A stretch of 64,000 nt of DNA, taken from assembly GCA_035501935.1 (NCBI GenBank), contig DATJVC010000017.1, positions 1 through 64,000 on the forward strand, written 5' to 3'. Both the position numbers and the translations under genes were made by a program. Numbering within the stretch: the first letter of the stretch is position 1; each line of letters begins with the position of its first letter. Under the pieces are notes generated by a model. It worked only from the letters and a program-made list of their open reading frames with translations, was not told where the DNA came from and searched no databases. Positions 17,533-25,419 of this stretch are shown piece after piece. The DNA comes from Gammaproteobacteria bacterium (GTDB lineage: Bacteria; Pseudomonadota; Gammaproteobacteria; JAJPIJ01).

Positions 17533-18399
17533 CTACATGGAGCTGGCGGCGGGAGTGTGTCCGGTGCGATAACGCGTCGTGCGCACCTGGCGGGTGGTGC
17601 TCAACTGCAGTTGCTTGAGCAGGGCCAGGTTGACGTAATTGATATCCGGCTCGATGCCGGACACCCGCTTGTGGGGGTGATCCGGTTCGCCCAGATGGTT
17701 GACCACCAGCGCCGCGCCCGGAAACGACTGGTGGCGGGTGAAGAAATGCGTGGTGATGATGGTGCGGATATGCGCACTTGTCGCGGCCTTCAGGCCGTTG
17801 ACGGTGTCTTCAAAGGCGATGCAGGCGCTGGGCGGCAGGCCGAGCTTGTCCAGGACGTAGTGATATACCGCCGGTGACGGCTTTTTCTCCTCCACCACGT
17901 CAGATGTCGCCACCACGCTGAACCAGGTCTGCCAGTCCTCGCCCAGATTCAACGCCAACAGCGTCCTGACGTTGACATAAGCGGAGCTGGTGGCGATGGC
18001 CAGGTGAATTTTCTGCCCGCGCGCCTCGGTGAGCAGCCGCCGCACGCCGGTGCGCAGGGTGACGTGGCCGGCACGCAGCATGCGGCCGTAGTGCCCGGTC
18101 TTGGCGCGGTGCACGTCAGCGGCGAATTCAGGCAGCGTCGAACGATCGTGATGCAGGCCGGTGCGGGCGGCGTAGTGGAGAATGCGTTCGCGGCCGCCGG
18201 AGATGGCCAGCAGTTCCGCATACAATTCCGGCGTCCATTCCCAGTCCAGGCCGAAATCGTTGAAGGCCTCGTTGAAGGCCTGCCGATGAAACTCCTCGGT
18301 ATCGGCCAGGGTGCCGTCGACGTCGAAAATCAATGCCCGCAGGTGCGGTGTATGCGGAAATTCCCAATTGGGGGCGGGGGAGTGCGTGTTAAAGCTCAT
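17533..18399 (-). CDS. HAD-superfamily phosphatase, CbbY-like
   Basis: A 288-residue haloacid dehalogenase-like hydrolase. Motif I is LIFDVDGTLADTEEFHRQAFN (nucleophile and acid/base Asp), the Thr/Ser motif II is in AIATSSA, and motif IV is IAFEDTVNGLKAA. This is the CbbY/phosphoglycolate-phosphatase-like branch. Some CbbY proteins remove xylulose-1,5-bisphosphate that inhibits RuBisCO, but no Calvin-cycle gene is in view, so the substrate is open. It lies 51 bp downstream of rmuC on the same strand, with a TATAAT on the minus strand at 18431-18426 that could serve as its own -10. Confidence 0.85.
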   Translation of the reverse strand: MSFNTHSPAPNWEFPHTPHLRALIFDVDGTLADTEEFHRQAFNEAFNDFGLDWEWTPELYAELLAISGGRERILHYAARTGLHHDRSTLPEFAADVHRAKTGHYGRMLRAGHVTLRTGVRRLLTEARGQKIHLAIATSSAYVNVRTLLALNLGEDWQTWFSVVATSDVVEEKKPSPAVYHYVLDKLGLPPSACIAFEDTVNGLKAATSAHIRTIITTHFFTRHQSFPGAALVVNHLGEPDHPHKRVSGIEPDINYVNLALLKQLQLSTTRQVRTTRYRTGHTPAASSM

Positions 18400-18450
18400 T
18401 GCCAGAAACGCTTCATGCTTCTTTGATTATAAACGATAATTTACAATTTC

Positions 18451-19698
18451 TCACTTGGTTTGATCGGCCGGCAACCGGGGGGTCTCGGGATGATCCAGTT
18501 CCACCTGCTCGATGCGGGCAAAGCGGTCGCTGATTTTTTTCGCCGAGGTATTCACCTTCTGCACGTCGTCGTGCGCCTGTTCGATATGACGCGCGAGCTG
18601 GCTCATTCGTTCCCGGAAGCGGCCAAAATCCACCGCCAGCAGGCTCAAGTGTTCCTGAATGATGTGCACCTGTTCGCGGGTGGCGGCGTCCTTGAGCACG
18701 GCGCGCGCGGTATTGAGCACGGCCCACAGCGTCGTTGGCGAGACCATCCAGACCCGCGCGTTGTTGGCTTCCTCGACCAGATCGAGGTGGTGGGATTGAA
18801 TCTCGGCGAATACCGCCTCGGCGGGAATGAACATGACGGCGCCATCGGCGGTGGTGCCGGGGATGATGTATTTCGCGGCGATGTCCTGAATGTGTCTTCT
18901 GACGTCTATTTTGAACTGGCGCTCGGCCGCCTTGCGCTCGGTCTCCGGCAGGGCCGCCTGTGTGTACTGGCGGTAGGATTCCAGCGGAAACTTGGCGTCG
19001 ATGGGCACGAGTCCGGTCGGCGCCGGCATGAACAATGCGCAATCCACAATCCTGTCGTTGGGCAGTTTGTATTGCAGCGCGAAGTGGGTTTCCGGCAGCA
19101 GATTGCGCACCAGCGCCGCGAGCTGGACCTCACCGAACGCGCCGCGCGAACGCTTGTCGGAGAGCACCTCCTGCAGGCTGACCACGCTGCCCGAGAGTTC
19201 CGTGATCCGTTTCTGCGCCTCATCGATGATCGCCAGCCGTTTCACCACATCGGCGAAAGTGGCGGTGGTTTTTTCGAAACCCTCGCTCAGGCGCTTTTCG
19301 ACCTGGCCGCTGATGTCGAGCAGGCGCTTGTCGGTGGCCTGCGTCAGCGCGTCCACGCGCCGGCTCAATTCCTGGGCGTAACGCAGCAATGCCTCGGTCA
19401 CCTGTGTTTGCAGCAAGGTGAGCCCGCCCTGCAGACCGTCGTGCAGGGTTTTGCTGGTGTGCAGATGGCCGTCTGCCAGCCGCTGTGCGACGGTTTCCTT
19501 CAGTTGAGTCATCGCCTCCTGCCGGCGTTCCTCGGCGTGGGTGAGGCGCCGGTTCAATTCCTCCAGGCGGGTGTCGAGGCGCCACAGCAGTTCGCGTTGA
19601 CGCCCACCCCACAGGGATGCCACCAGCAGCCACAGTGACGCGGCCAGCAGGACGAGTAAAATGAGATCGTGTAACCACGGGGCGAGCATGTGCGGCAC
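18451..19698 (-). CDS. rmuC: DNA recombination protein RmuC homologue
   Basis: A 415-residue protein with an N-terminal membrane helix (about residues 8-28), a long coiled coil (about 35-180) and the RmuC domain. Landmarks of the domain are KRSRGAFGEVQLAALVRNLLP, LVPIDAKFPLE, KYIIPGTTADGAVMFIPAEAVFAE and MVSPTTLWAVLNTARAVLKD. RmuC limits inversions at short inverted repeats; the C-terminal domain resembles a PD-(D/E)XK nuclease fold. The start could be 19698 or an ATG three codons later. It is divergent from the radical SAM gene, 11 bases apart. Confidence 0.93.
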   Translation of the reverse strand: MPHMLAPWLHDLILLVLLAASLWLLVASLWGGRQRELLWRLDTRLEELNRRLTHAEERRQEAMTQLKETVAQRLADGHLHTSKTLHDGLQGGLTLLQTQVTEALLRYAQELSRRVDALTQATDKRLLDISGQVEKRLSEGFEKTTATFADVVKRLAIIDEAQKRITELSGSVVSLQEVLSDKRSRGAFGEVQLAALVRNLLPETHFALQYKLPNDRIVDCALFMPAPTGLVPIDAKFPLESYRQYTQAALPETERKAAERQFKIDVRRHIQDIAAKYIIPGTTADGAVMFIPAEAVFAEIQSHHLDLVEEANNARVWMVSPTTLWAVLNTARAVLKDAATREQVHIIQEHLSLLAVDFGRFRERMSQLARHIEQAHDDVQKVNTSAKKISDRFARIEQVELDHPETPRLPADQTK

Positions 19699-19709
19699 AT
19701 CATACCCGG

Positions 19710-20819
19710 TTGGCCGGCGAAGATGATCCTGTTTTACGGAACAACGCAGCCGTGAAAGTCATTCCCGTTCGCAAGGGGCGTGGTGCCGGATCACAACCGG
19801 ATCCGCGTTACCTCTCCGCGACGCGCGAGGTTTTCGACGACGGCTGGGGCACGGCGGATGAATCCGCGCCACCGCTCTCAACGAAGGTGACCGAAGAATG
19901 CGCCCGCACCATCGTGAGCCATAACGATTCGCCGGACATCCCGTTCCGTTCCAGCATCAATCCCTACCGCGGCTGCGAGCACGGCTGCATCTATTGCTAT
20001 GCCCGGCCGACGCATGCCTATCTCGATCTTTCGCCCGGCCTTGATTTCGAGAGCCGGCTGTTCGCCAAGACCAACGCCGCCGAGCTGCTGCGCCGGGAAC
20101 TCGCGAAACCCGGCCACCGCGTCAGCGCCATGGCGCTGGGCGCGAACACGGATCCCTACCAGCCGATGGAACGCAAGTACAAGATTACCCGCGCCATCAT
20201 TGAAGTGCTTTATGAATGCGGCCATCCGTTCACGATCATCACCAAATCGGCGCTGGTGGAGCGTGACATTGATTTGCTGGCGCCGCTGGCGGCCCGGCGG
20301 CTCGTGGAGGTGTATGTCAGCGTCACCACGCTGGATCGCCAACTCGCGCGCCGCATGGAGCCGCGCGCCACGGCGCCGCAACGGCGCATTGAAACACTCG
20401 GCGCCTTGCGTGCAGCAGGCATCCCCGCCGGCGTGATGTTCGCGCCGGTGATTCCGGCGCTGAACGATCAGGACATGGAAAAAGTGCTGGAATCCGCGCA
20501 TGCCGCCGGGGCACTCTACGCGGGCTACGTCATGCTGGGTCTGCCGTACGAGATCAAGGATTTGTTCAGGGAATGGCTGCGCCGCCATTACCCGTTGCGC
20601 GCGGAGCATGTATTGAATGTCATCCGCGATCTGCGCGGCGGGCGCGAGAATGATCCGCGGTTCGGCTCCCGCATGCGCGGCGAAGGTCACTTTGCCGAAT
20701 TGATCGCGCGGCGCTTCGCGGCGGCCTGCCGCAAGCTGGGTTTGAACCGCCCGGAGAGGGCATTGGACACCACGCAGTTCCGCCCGCCCTCAATAAACGG
20801 CCAGCTCAGTCTGATTTGA
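19710..20819 (+). CDS. PA0069-family radical SAM protein
   Basis: A 369-residue radical SAM enzyme whose [4Fe-4S] cluster motif is CEHGCIYC (CxxxCxxC), inside the family signature SSINPYRGCEHGCIYCYARPTH. Other landmarks are MALGANTDPYQP, ITKSALVERD and FAPVIPALNDQDM. This is the PA0069/spore-photoproduct-lyase-like group of unknown substrate. The frame begins at a TTG at 19710; a GTG at 19752 (VKVIPVRKGRG) is an alternative, with no clear ribosome site for either. It converges with the hypothetical gene downstream. Confidence 0.88.
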   Translation: MAGEDDPVLRNNAAVKVIPVRKGRGAGSQPDPRYLSATREVFDDGWGTADESAPPLSTKVTEECARTIVSHNDSPDIPFRSSINPYRGCEHGCIYCYARPTHAYLDLSPGLDFESRLFAKTNAAELLRRELAKPGHRVSAMALGANTDPYQPMERKYKITRAIIEVLYECGHPFTIITKSALVERDIDLLAPLAARRLVEVYVSVTTLDRQLARRMEPRATAPQRRIETLGALRAAGIPAGVMFAPVIPALNDQDMEKVLESAHAAGALYAGYVMLGLPYEIKDLFREWLRRHYPLRAEHVLNVIRDLRGGRENDPRFGSRMRGEGHFAELIARRFAAACRKLGLNRPERALDTTQFRPPSINGQLSLI

Positions 20820-20842
20820 GCGGGCGGGTTCCCGGCTGATGG

Positions 20843-21361
20843 TCAGTTGATGGTGATCTGCTCGGGTGCGGATGTGGCGGGAGGCGGTACGCTGAGTTCC
20901 AATTCCCAGCCCGCCTTTTGTACGGCGTCTGTCAGCAGGCGCGTCAGCGCATGCAGCAGCGTCCGGTTCATGTTGAGTTCTATGCCCTGACCCTGTTCCG
21001 GATGCAGGCACAGGATGGACTGTCCCTGCGTCGTGGTCTTGGTCTGAATGCGCGCGAGCAGCACCGGCGCCTCGCCCAGCGGGAATTTCGCCTGATCTTC
21101 CCTGAAGGTCTGCGAAAATGAGGATTGACTGAGCGCACTCTCGTGCTGGAATGCCAGTATGGCCTGACGCGCCCGTGGGTCCGAGGTCTGGCTGATTTGC
21201 GGGTCTCCCTGCAACAATTGCGACAACACCGGCCAGAGCAGGCGGATATACCGGCGCGTCAGCCAGAAGCGAAATTCGCTGTGATCGCTGCTATTGATGC
21301 GCAGCAACACGCGATCCTCCATCGGGATATAACGGCATTGAATCTGGTTGAGTTGGGCCAT
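20843..21361 (-). CDS. Conserved hypothetical protein
   Basis: A 172-residue soluble protein with no signal peptide or membrane helix. The N-terminal half contains MEDRVLLRINSSDHSEFRFWLTRR, a well-formed amphipathic stretch that I associate with an uncharacterised proteobacterial family but cannot name. The C-terminal part reads LLHALTRLLTDAVQKAGWELEL. Composition and GC content match the neighbours, and it fills the gap between a convergent radical SAM gene and the divergent zapE, so it is very likely real. Function is unknown. Confidence 0.7.
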   Translation of the reverse strand: MAQLNQIQCRYIPMEDRVLLRINSSDHSEFRFWLTRRYIRLLWPVLSQLLQGDPQISQTSDPRARQAILAFQHESALSQSSFSQTFREDQAKFPLGEAPVLLARIQTKTTTQGQSILCLHPEQGQGIELNMNRTLLHALTRLLTDAVQKAGWELELSVPPPATSAPEQITIN

Positions 21362-21445
21362 CTCGCGTATCGTATGAAGAAATAACTAATGTCCGTTGGC
21401 TGCCATTTTAGCACTTGAACATGAGTGCGGGCGCCCCTTGAACGC

Positions 21446-22540
21446 ATGAATCCCCTGGAACGCTATCAACAGGATTTGCTTCGTGATGGATTCACCGCCG
21501 ACCCGATGCAGCGGCGGGTCGTCGATCATCTGCAGCAGTTATATCAGGTCTTGTGTCATCCGCCGGCCGCGCCGCGCCGTAGCTGGTGGCAGGAATTGCT
21601 GGGCAAGGAAGCCACGCCAGCATACATCCCGGGGCTTTATTTATGGGGCGGCGTGGGCCGGGGCAAGACACACCTTGTCGATATCTTCCATGAATGCCTG
21701 CCTTTCGAGGAGAAGGCCCGCGTTCATTTCCACAGCTTCATGCAGCGCATCCACCGTGAACTGAAATCACTGAAAAAAATTCATCACCCGCTGCGACACG
21801 TTGCGCAGGGGCTGGCGCAGGAGGCCCGTGTCTTGTGTCTGGACGAATTTCATGTCGCCGATATCACCGATGCGATGCTGTTGGGGCACCTGCTGCGGGC
21901 GTTGTTTGAACACGGCGTCACGCTGGTGGCGACCTCGAACGAGCCGCCAGACAAGCTGTACTGGGGCGGCTTGCAACGGGAGCGTTTTCTGCCCGCCATC
22001 CGTCTCATCAAGGCGCACACCCGCGTGATGTACATGGACAACGACACGGACTACCGCCTGCGGGCGCTGGAGAAGGCGGAGATTTACCACGCGCCTCTCG
22101 ATGCGGCGGCCGAACAGAGTTTGAGGCGTGGTTTTGACAGCGTTGCCCCGGAGCCGGGCAAGGCCGACGGCGCCCTGGAAATCGAGGGTCGCATGATCCC
22201 GACGGTACGTCAGGCCGACGGCGTGGCCTGGTTTGAATTCGAGGCGCTGTGCGGTGGGCCGCGTTCAGCCGCGGATTACATGGAGATCGCCCGTTGCTAT
22301 CAGACCGTGCTGCTGGCCAACGTTCCGCGGATGGACGACCGGAATAACGATGCCGCGCGACGTTTTATCCATCTGGTGGATGAGTTCTACGACCATGGGG
22401 TCAAGTTGATTGTCTCGGCCGCCGCCCAACCCCAGGCGCTATACCAAGGCGAGCGGCTGGCGAAGCTTTTTGAGCGTACCCAGAGCCGCTTGGTGGAGAT
22501 GCAATCCAAGGAATATCTTGCACGAGAACACATATCATAA
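21446..22540 (+). CDS. zapE: Cell division protein ZapE (AFG1-family ATPase)
   Basis: A 364-residue P-loop ATPase of the ZapE/AFG1 family, which in E. coli interacts with FtsZ and destabilises Z-rings under stress. Walker A is LYLWGGVGRGKTHLVD and Walker B is VLCLDEFHVADITDAM, followed by sensor-1 VATSNEPPDKLYW. The ATG at 21446 (MNPLERYQQDL) is chosen because homology begins there; the frame is open 21 bases further up. The gene is followed by an AT-rich intergenic region of 368 bases. Confidence 0.93.
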   Translation: MNPLERYQQDLLRDGFTADPMQRRVVDHLQQLYQVLCHPPAAPRRSWWQELLGKEATPAYIPGLYLWGGVGRGKTHLVDIFHECLPFEEKARVHFHSFMQRIHRELKSLKKIHHPLRHVAQGLAQEARVLCLDEFHVADITDAMLLGHLLRALFEHGVTLVATSNEPPDKLYWGGLQRERFLPAIRLIKAHTRVMYMDNDTDYRLRALEKAEIYHAPLDAAAEQSLRRGFDSVAPEPGKADGALEIEGRMIPTVRQADGVAWFEFEALCGGPRSAADYMEIARCYQTVLLANVPRMDDRNNDAARRFIHLVDEFYDHGVKLIVSAAAQPQALYQGERLAKLFERTQSRLVEMQSKEYLAREHIS

Positions 22541-22599
22541 CATTATAAAACAATAAGTTATTAGTATAACTTGACAAAATATTTAGATATACTAAGCTA
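22541..22599. promoter_or_regulatory. AT-rich region with inverted repeat, possible promoter or operator
   Basis: This stretch is far more AT-rich than its surroundings. It holds TTGACA (22571-22576) and a perfect 8-bp inverted repeat, TTAGTATA (22561-22568) and TATACTAA (22588-22595), with a 19-base spacer enclosing the TTGACA. A good -10 at 16-18 bases from TTGACA is missing, so the exact promoter is unresolved. Confidence 0.4.
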
Positions 22600-22790
22600 C
22601 TTTATAAGTTTGCAGGTATTTCCAGCGAGAACTGCACCTTGCCCAACGCGGTTCTCAATGGTTCCAATTCGGCGCCCCTGTTGGCCACGAAATGGATGAC
22701 TTAACCGGTTCTCCGTGGGCACCTAATGACAGGACCTCCTCGTAGCCTGTCACCAGGAGTTGGGGCTGCAACTTGCAGCCCCTTCTTTTT
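22600..22790 (+). ncRNA. Candidate small structured RNA between zapE and the sulfite reductase gene
   Basis: No coding frame of note lies here, yet the sequence is rich in pairing segments. These are GAGAAC/GTTCTC (22627-22632 with 22651-22656), TGACAGG/CCTGTCA (22727-22733 with 22746-22752), and a strong intrinsic terminator at 22762-22790. With the AT-rich region upstream this looks like an independent transcript of about 170-190 bases. I could not match it to 6S RNA, SRP RNA or a riboswitch known to me. It could also be a long zapE 3' UTR. Confidence 0.4.
22762..22790 (+). terminator. Rho-independent terminator
   Basis: GGGGCTGCAA (22762-22771) and TTGCAGCCCC (22773-22782) form a strong stem followed by TTCTTTTT. 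It separates the candidate RNA from the sulfite reductase promoter. Confidence 0.85.
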
Positions 22791-22854
22791 GTGTGGATTC
22801 CGGCACTTGAAATAACTTCATGGCATATCGATAGAGCCATTAAGTCCTTTTAAC

Positions 22855-22860
22855 TATAAT
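22855..22860 (+). promoter_or_regulatory. -10 box of the sulfite reductase operon
   Basis: A consensus TATAAT lies about 50 bases before the ATG at 22909. The sequence 17 bases upstream (TAGAGC) is a poor -35, as expected for an activator-dependent promoter. CysB control is a guess from gene function, since no CysB site can be recognised by eye. Confidence 0.5.
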
Positions 22861-22908
22861 GCCGGCTTGCTACCTTAACTGCCTCCCAAGATGGGCGGAT
22901 GGTAGGTC

Positions 22909-24582
22909 ATGTATCGCTACGACCATTACGATCAGATCATCGTCAACGAGCGTGTCGCGCAATTCCGCGACCAGACGCGGCGTTTTCTCGCCCAGGAGCT
23001 GACCGAGGATGAATTCCGCCCGCTGCGGCTGCGCAACGGCCTGTACATCCAGCGCTTCGCCCCGATGCTGCGCGTGGCCATTCCCTATGGTCTGCTGAAT
23101 TCAAAGCAACTGCGCATGCTGGCCCACATCGCGCGCCATTACGACAAGAACTACGGCCACTTCACCACCCGCCAGAACATCCAGTACAACTGGCCGAAGC
23201 TGGAGACCGTGCCGGACATCCTGGCGCATCTGGCCAGCGTCGAGATGCACGCCATCCAGACCTCCGGCAATTGCGTGCGCAACATCACCGCCGACCATCT
23301 GGCCGGTGTCGCCGGGGACGAGTTGGAAGATCCCCGTCCGTACGCCGAGATCGCGCGCCAGTGGTCCACGTTCCACCCGGAATTCTCCTGGCTGCCGCGC
23401 AAGTTCAAGATCGCCTTCAGCGGCGCAACGGAGGATCGCGCCGCCGTGCAGTGGCATGACATCGGCCTGTATCTGGTCAAGAACACTGCCGGCGAAATCG
23501 GTTTCAAGGTGCTGGTCGGCGGCGGCATGGGACGTACGCCGATTATCGGCGTCGTGATCCGCGAGTTCCTGGAAAAGAAATACCTGCTGTCCTATCTCGA
23601 AGCCATTTTGCGCATCTACAACCTCGAGGGCCGCCGCGACAACATCCACAAGGCACGTATCAAGATCCTGGTGAAGGCACTGGGGCCGGAGAAGTTCCGC
23701 GCCAGGGTCGAGGAGGAATTTGCCCGCATCAAGGACAATGTAGTGCTGGATCAAAAGGAGATCGACCGCGTGAAGACCTTCTTCACGCCACCCGCCTACG
23801 ATCCGAAAGCGGCGCAGGACCAGAGTTTCGATCAGCATCTGCATAGCAATCCGATGTTCAACACATGGGTCAAGCGCAACACGCGCAGCCACAAGGTGGC
23901 CGGTTACCGCGTGGTGTTCCTGTCACTGAAACCGCCGGCCGTGGCGCCCGGCGACGTCACTGCGGAGCAGATGGACGCCGTGGCGGATCTGGCCGATCGC
24001 TATAACTTCGGCGAGATCCGCGCCACGCACGATCAGAACCTGCTGTTCTCCGACGTGCGCCAGGGCGATCTGTACGGCCTGTGGAAGGAATTGCAAAAAC
24101 TCAATCTGGCCACGCCCAACATCGGCACGCTGACCGACATGATCTGCTGCCCCGGTCTGGAGTTCTGCTCTTTGGCCAACGCCAGTTCGATCGCGATAGC
24201 CAGACAGATCAACGAAAAATTCACCGATCTCGATTATCTCTACGATCTGGGTGAGATTCAGTTGAAGATGTCCGGCTGCATGAACGCCTGCGGCCATCAT
24301 CACGCCGGCCACATCGGCATCCTCGGCGTGGACAAGCACGGCGTGGAGTTTTATCAGCTCACGTTGGGCGGTTCGGCCAGTAACGACGCCGCGCTGGGGG
24401 ATCGGCTGGGACCGTCGGTGGCCAAGGCCGAGGTCGCGGATGTCATCGGCAAGCTCATCGACGTGTTCGTGGAAAACCGCGAGGGCGAGGAACGTTTCGT
24501 TGATTGCTATCGCCGCATCGGCATGGCGCCCTTCAAGGCGCGCGTATACGGCGACGCCGAGGAAGAAAAGGAAGCCGCCTGA
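22909..24582 (+). CDS. cysI: Sulfite reductase hemoprotein subunit (nitrite/sulfite reductase family)
   Basis: A 557-residue siroheme/[4Fe-4S] reductase. The cluster and siroheme ligands are Cys in ICCPGLEFC (C-x5-C) and in KMSGCMNACGHHH (C-x3-C), in the C-terminal third. The N-terminal half has the duplicated reductase-fold repeat with FTTRQNIQYNW and TSGNCVRNI. The start MYRYDHYDQ and the partner DUF934 gene are typical of the assimilatory sulfite reductase of many beta- and gammaproteobacteria, which reduces sulfite to sulfide for cysteine synthesis. A GGTAGGT ribosome site precedes the ATG. The next start overlaps its stop. Confidence 0.93.
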   Translation: MYRYDHYDQIIVNERVAQFRDQTRRFLAQELTEDEFRPLRLRNGLYIQRFAPMLRVAIPYGLLNSKQLRMLAHIARHYDKNYGHFTTRQNIQYNWPKLETVPDILAHLASVEMHAIQTSGNCVRNITADHLAGVAGDELEDPRPYAEIARQWSTFHPEFSWLPRKFKIAFSGATEDRAAVQWHDIGLYLVKNTAGEIGFKVLVGGGMGRTPIIGVVIREFLEKKYLLSYLEAILRIYNLEGRRDNIHKARIKILVKALGPEKFRARVEEEFARIKDNVVLDQKEIDRVKTFFTPPAYDPKAAQDQSFDQHLHSNPMFNTWVKRNTRSHKVAGYRVVFLSLKPPAVAPGDVTAEQMDAVADLADRYNFGEIRATHDQNLLFSDVRQGDLYGLWKELQKLNLATPNIGTLTDMICCPGLEFCSLANASSIAIARQINEKFTDLDYLYDLGEIQLKMSGCMNACGHHHAGHIGILGVDKHGVEFYQLTLGGSASNDAALGDRLGPSVAKAEVADVIGKLIDVFVENREGEERFVDCYRRIGMAPFKARVYGDAEEEKEAA

Positions 24583-25064
24583 TGCGCGTCATCGACAAGG
24601 ATCTGCATATCGTTGACGATGGCTGGCAACTGGTCATCGACGAGGCAGAATTGCCCGCGGGCGACGTCATCGTCAGCGTCGCGCGCTGGCAGAAGGAACG
24701 CGACGCATTGCTGGCACGTGGCGGCAGGCTGGGCTTGAAGGTAGGTGGCGACACACCAGTCACCACCATCGCCGATGACCTTGAACATTTTGCGCTGATC
24801 GCGCTGGAATTTCCCAAGTTCGGCGACGGCCGCTGCTTCTCGCATGCCCGTCTGCTGCGTGAGCGGTATAACTACAAGGGCGAATTGCGCGCGGTGGGCG
24901 ACGTGCAGCGCGACCAGCTTTACTTCATGCGCCGCTGCGGCATCGACTCCTTTGCCGTGCGCGCCGACAAGGACATCGAAGACGCCCTCAACGCCTTCAA
25001 GGAATTCACCGTCCGTTATCAGCCGGCTGCGGACGACGCCCAGCCGATTTACCGCTATCGTTAA
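24582..25064 (+). CDS. DUF934 domain protein, sulfite reductase partner
   Basis: A 160-residue DUF934 protein, the usual genetic partner of the sulfite reductase hemoprotein in proteobacteria that lack the CysJ flavoprotein. It may help electron delivery or assembly, but its biochemistry is not settled. Landmarks are GDVIVSVARWQ, FPKFGDGRCFSHARLLRER and LRAVGDVQRDQLYFMRRCGIDSF. Its ATG overlaps the cysI stop (TGATG), so translation is coupled. It ends in a 4-base convergent overlap with a low-GC hypothetical gene. Confidence 0.92.
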   Translation: MRVIDKDLHIVDDGWQLVIDEAELPAGDVIVSVARWQKERDALLARGGRLGLKVGGDTPVTTIADDLEHFALIALEFPKFGDGRCFSHARLLRERYNYKGELRAVGDVQRDQLYFMRRCGIDSFAVRADKDIEDALNAFKEFTVRYQPAADDAQPIYRYR

Positions 25065-25396
25065 TGCTTGGGTTGTACATTACGATTACTTGGTTTTTTG
25101 AACCACCAAATTAGAAGTGCTAATAGTTGGCTTAACGCCGCACTAAGCGGGCCGGAAAATAATATCCATCCAACGGGTGCATTACCGGCACTATATCCAG
25201 TGGCTTTTTCGTACCAAACCATCCATGTCATGGTGTAGATCAGAGAAGCGATGGCACCCGCGATAGCAAAAACAATACTCATCAAAATGAGCACACTCAG
25301 TTTCGGCTTTGACATCGAGCGGGCTTTGGCTATAGCCACAACCAGTATAGCCACGATAGCCATTAGTAGGGGCGAAAGTGACATCGCAAGCAACAT
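25061..25396 (-). CDS. Small hypothetical membrane protein, low GC
   Basis: A 111-residue protein with three hydrophobic segments (about residues 8-22, 34-56 and 75-98) and a basic C-terminal tail (KKPSNRNVQPKH). The gene is clearly more AT-rich than its neighbours and has no recognised family, which suggests acquired DNA. An ATG at 25384 is an alternative start, and no ribosome site is visible. It is wedged between the convergent DUF934 gene and pyk. I regard it as probably real because of the clean membrane-protein pattern. Confidence 0.5.
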   Translation of the reverse strand: MLLAMSLSPLLMAIVAILVVAIAKARSMSKPKLSVLILMSIVFAIAGAIASLIYTMTWMVWYEKATGYSAGNAPVGWILFSGPLSAALSQLLALLIWWFKKPSNRNVQPKH

Positions 25397-25419
25397 GGGT
25401 TGCGCTCTACTGGTGTGGT

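Noticed and set aside
22561-22595. IscR type 1 binding site upstream of the sulfite reductase region
   Set aside because: Only part of the consensus fits, and the inverted repeat has the wrong spacing.
22600-22790. 6S RNA or SRP RNA identity for the zapE-cysI intergenic RNA
   Set aside because: The 5' and 3' ends do not form the long closing stem of 6S RNA, and the SRP tetraloop-domain sequence is missing.
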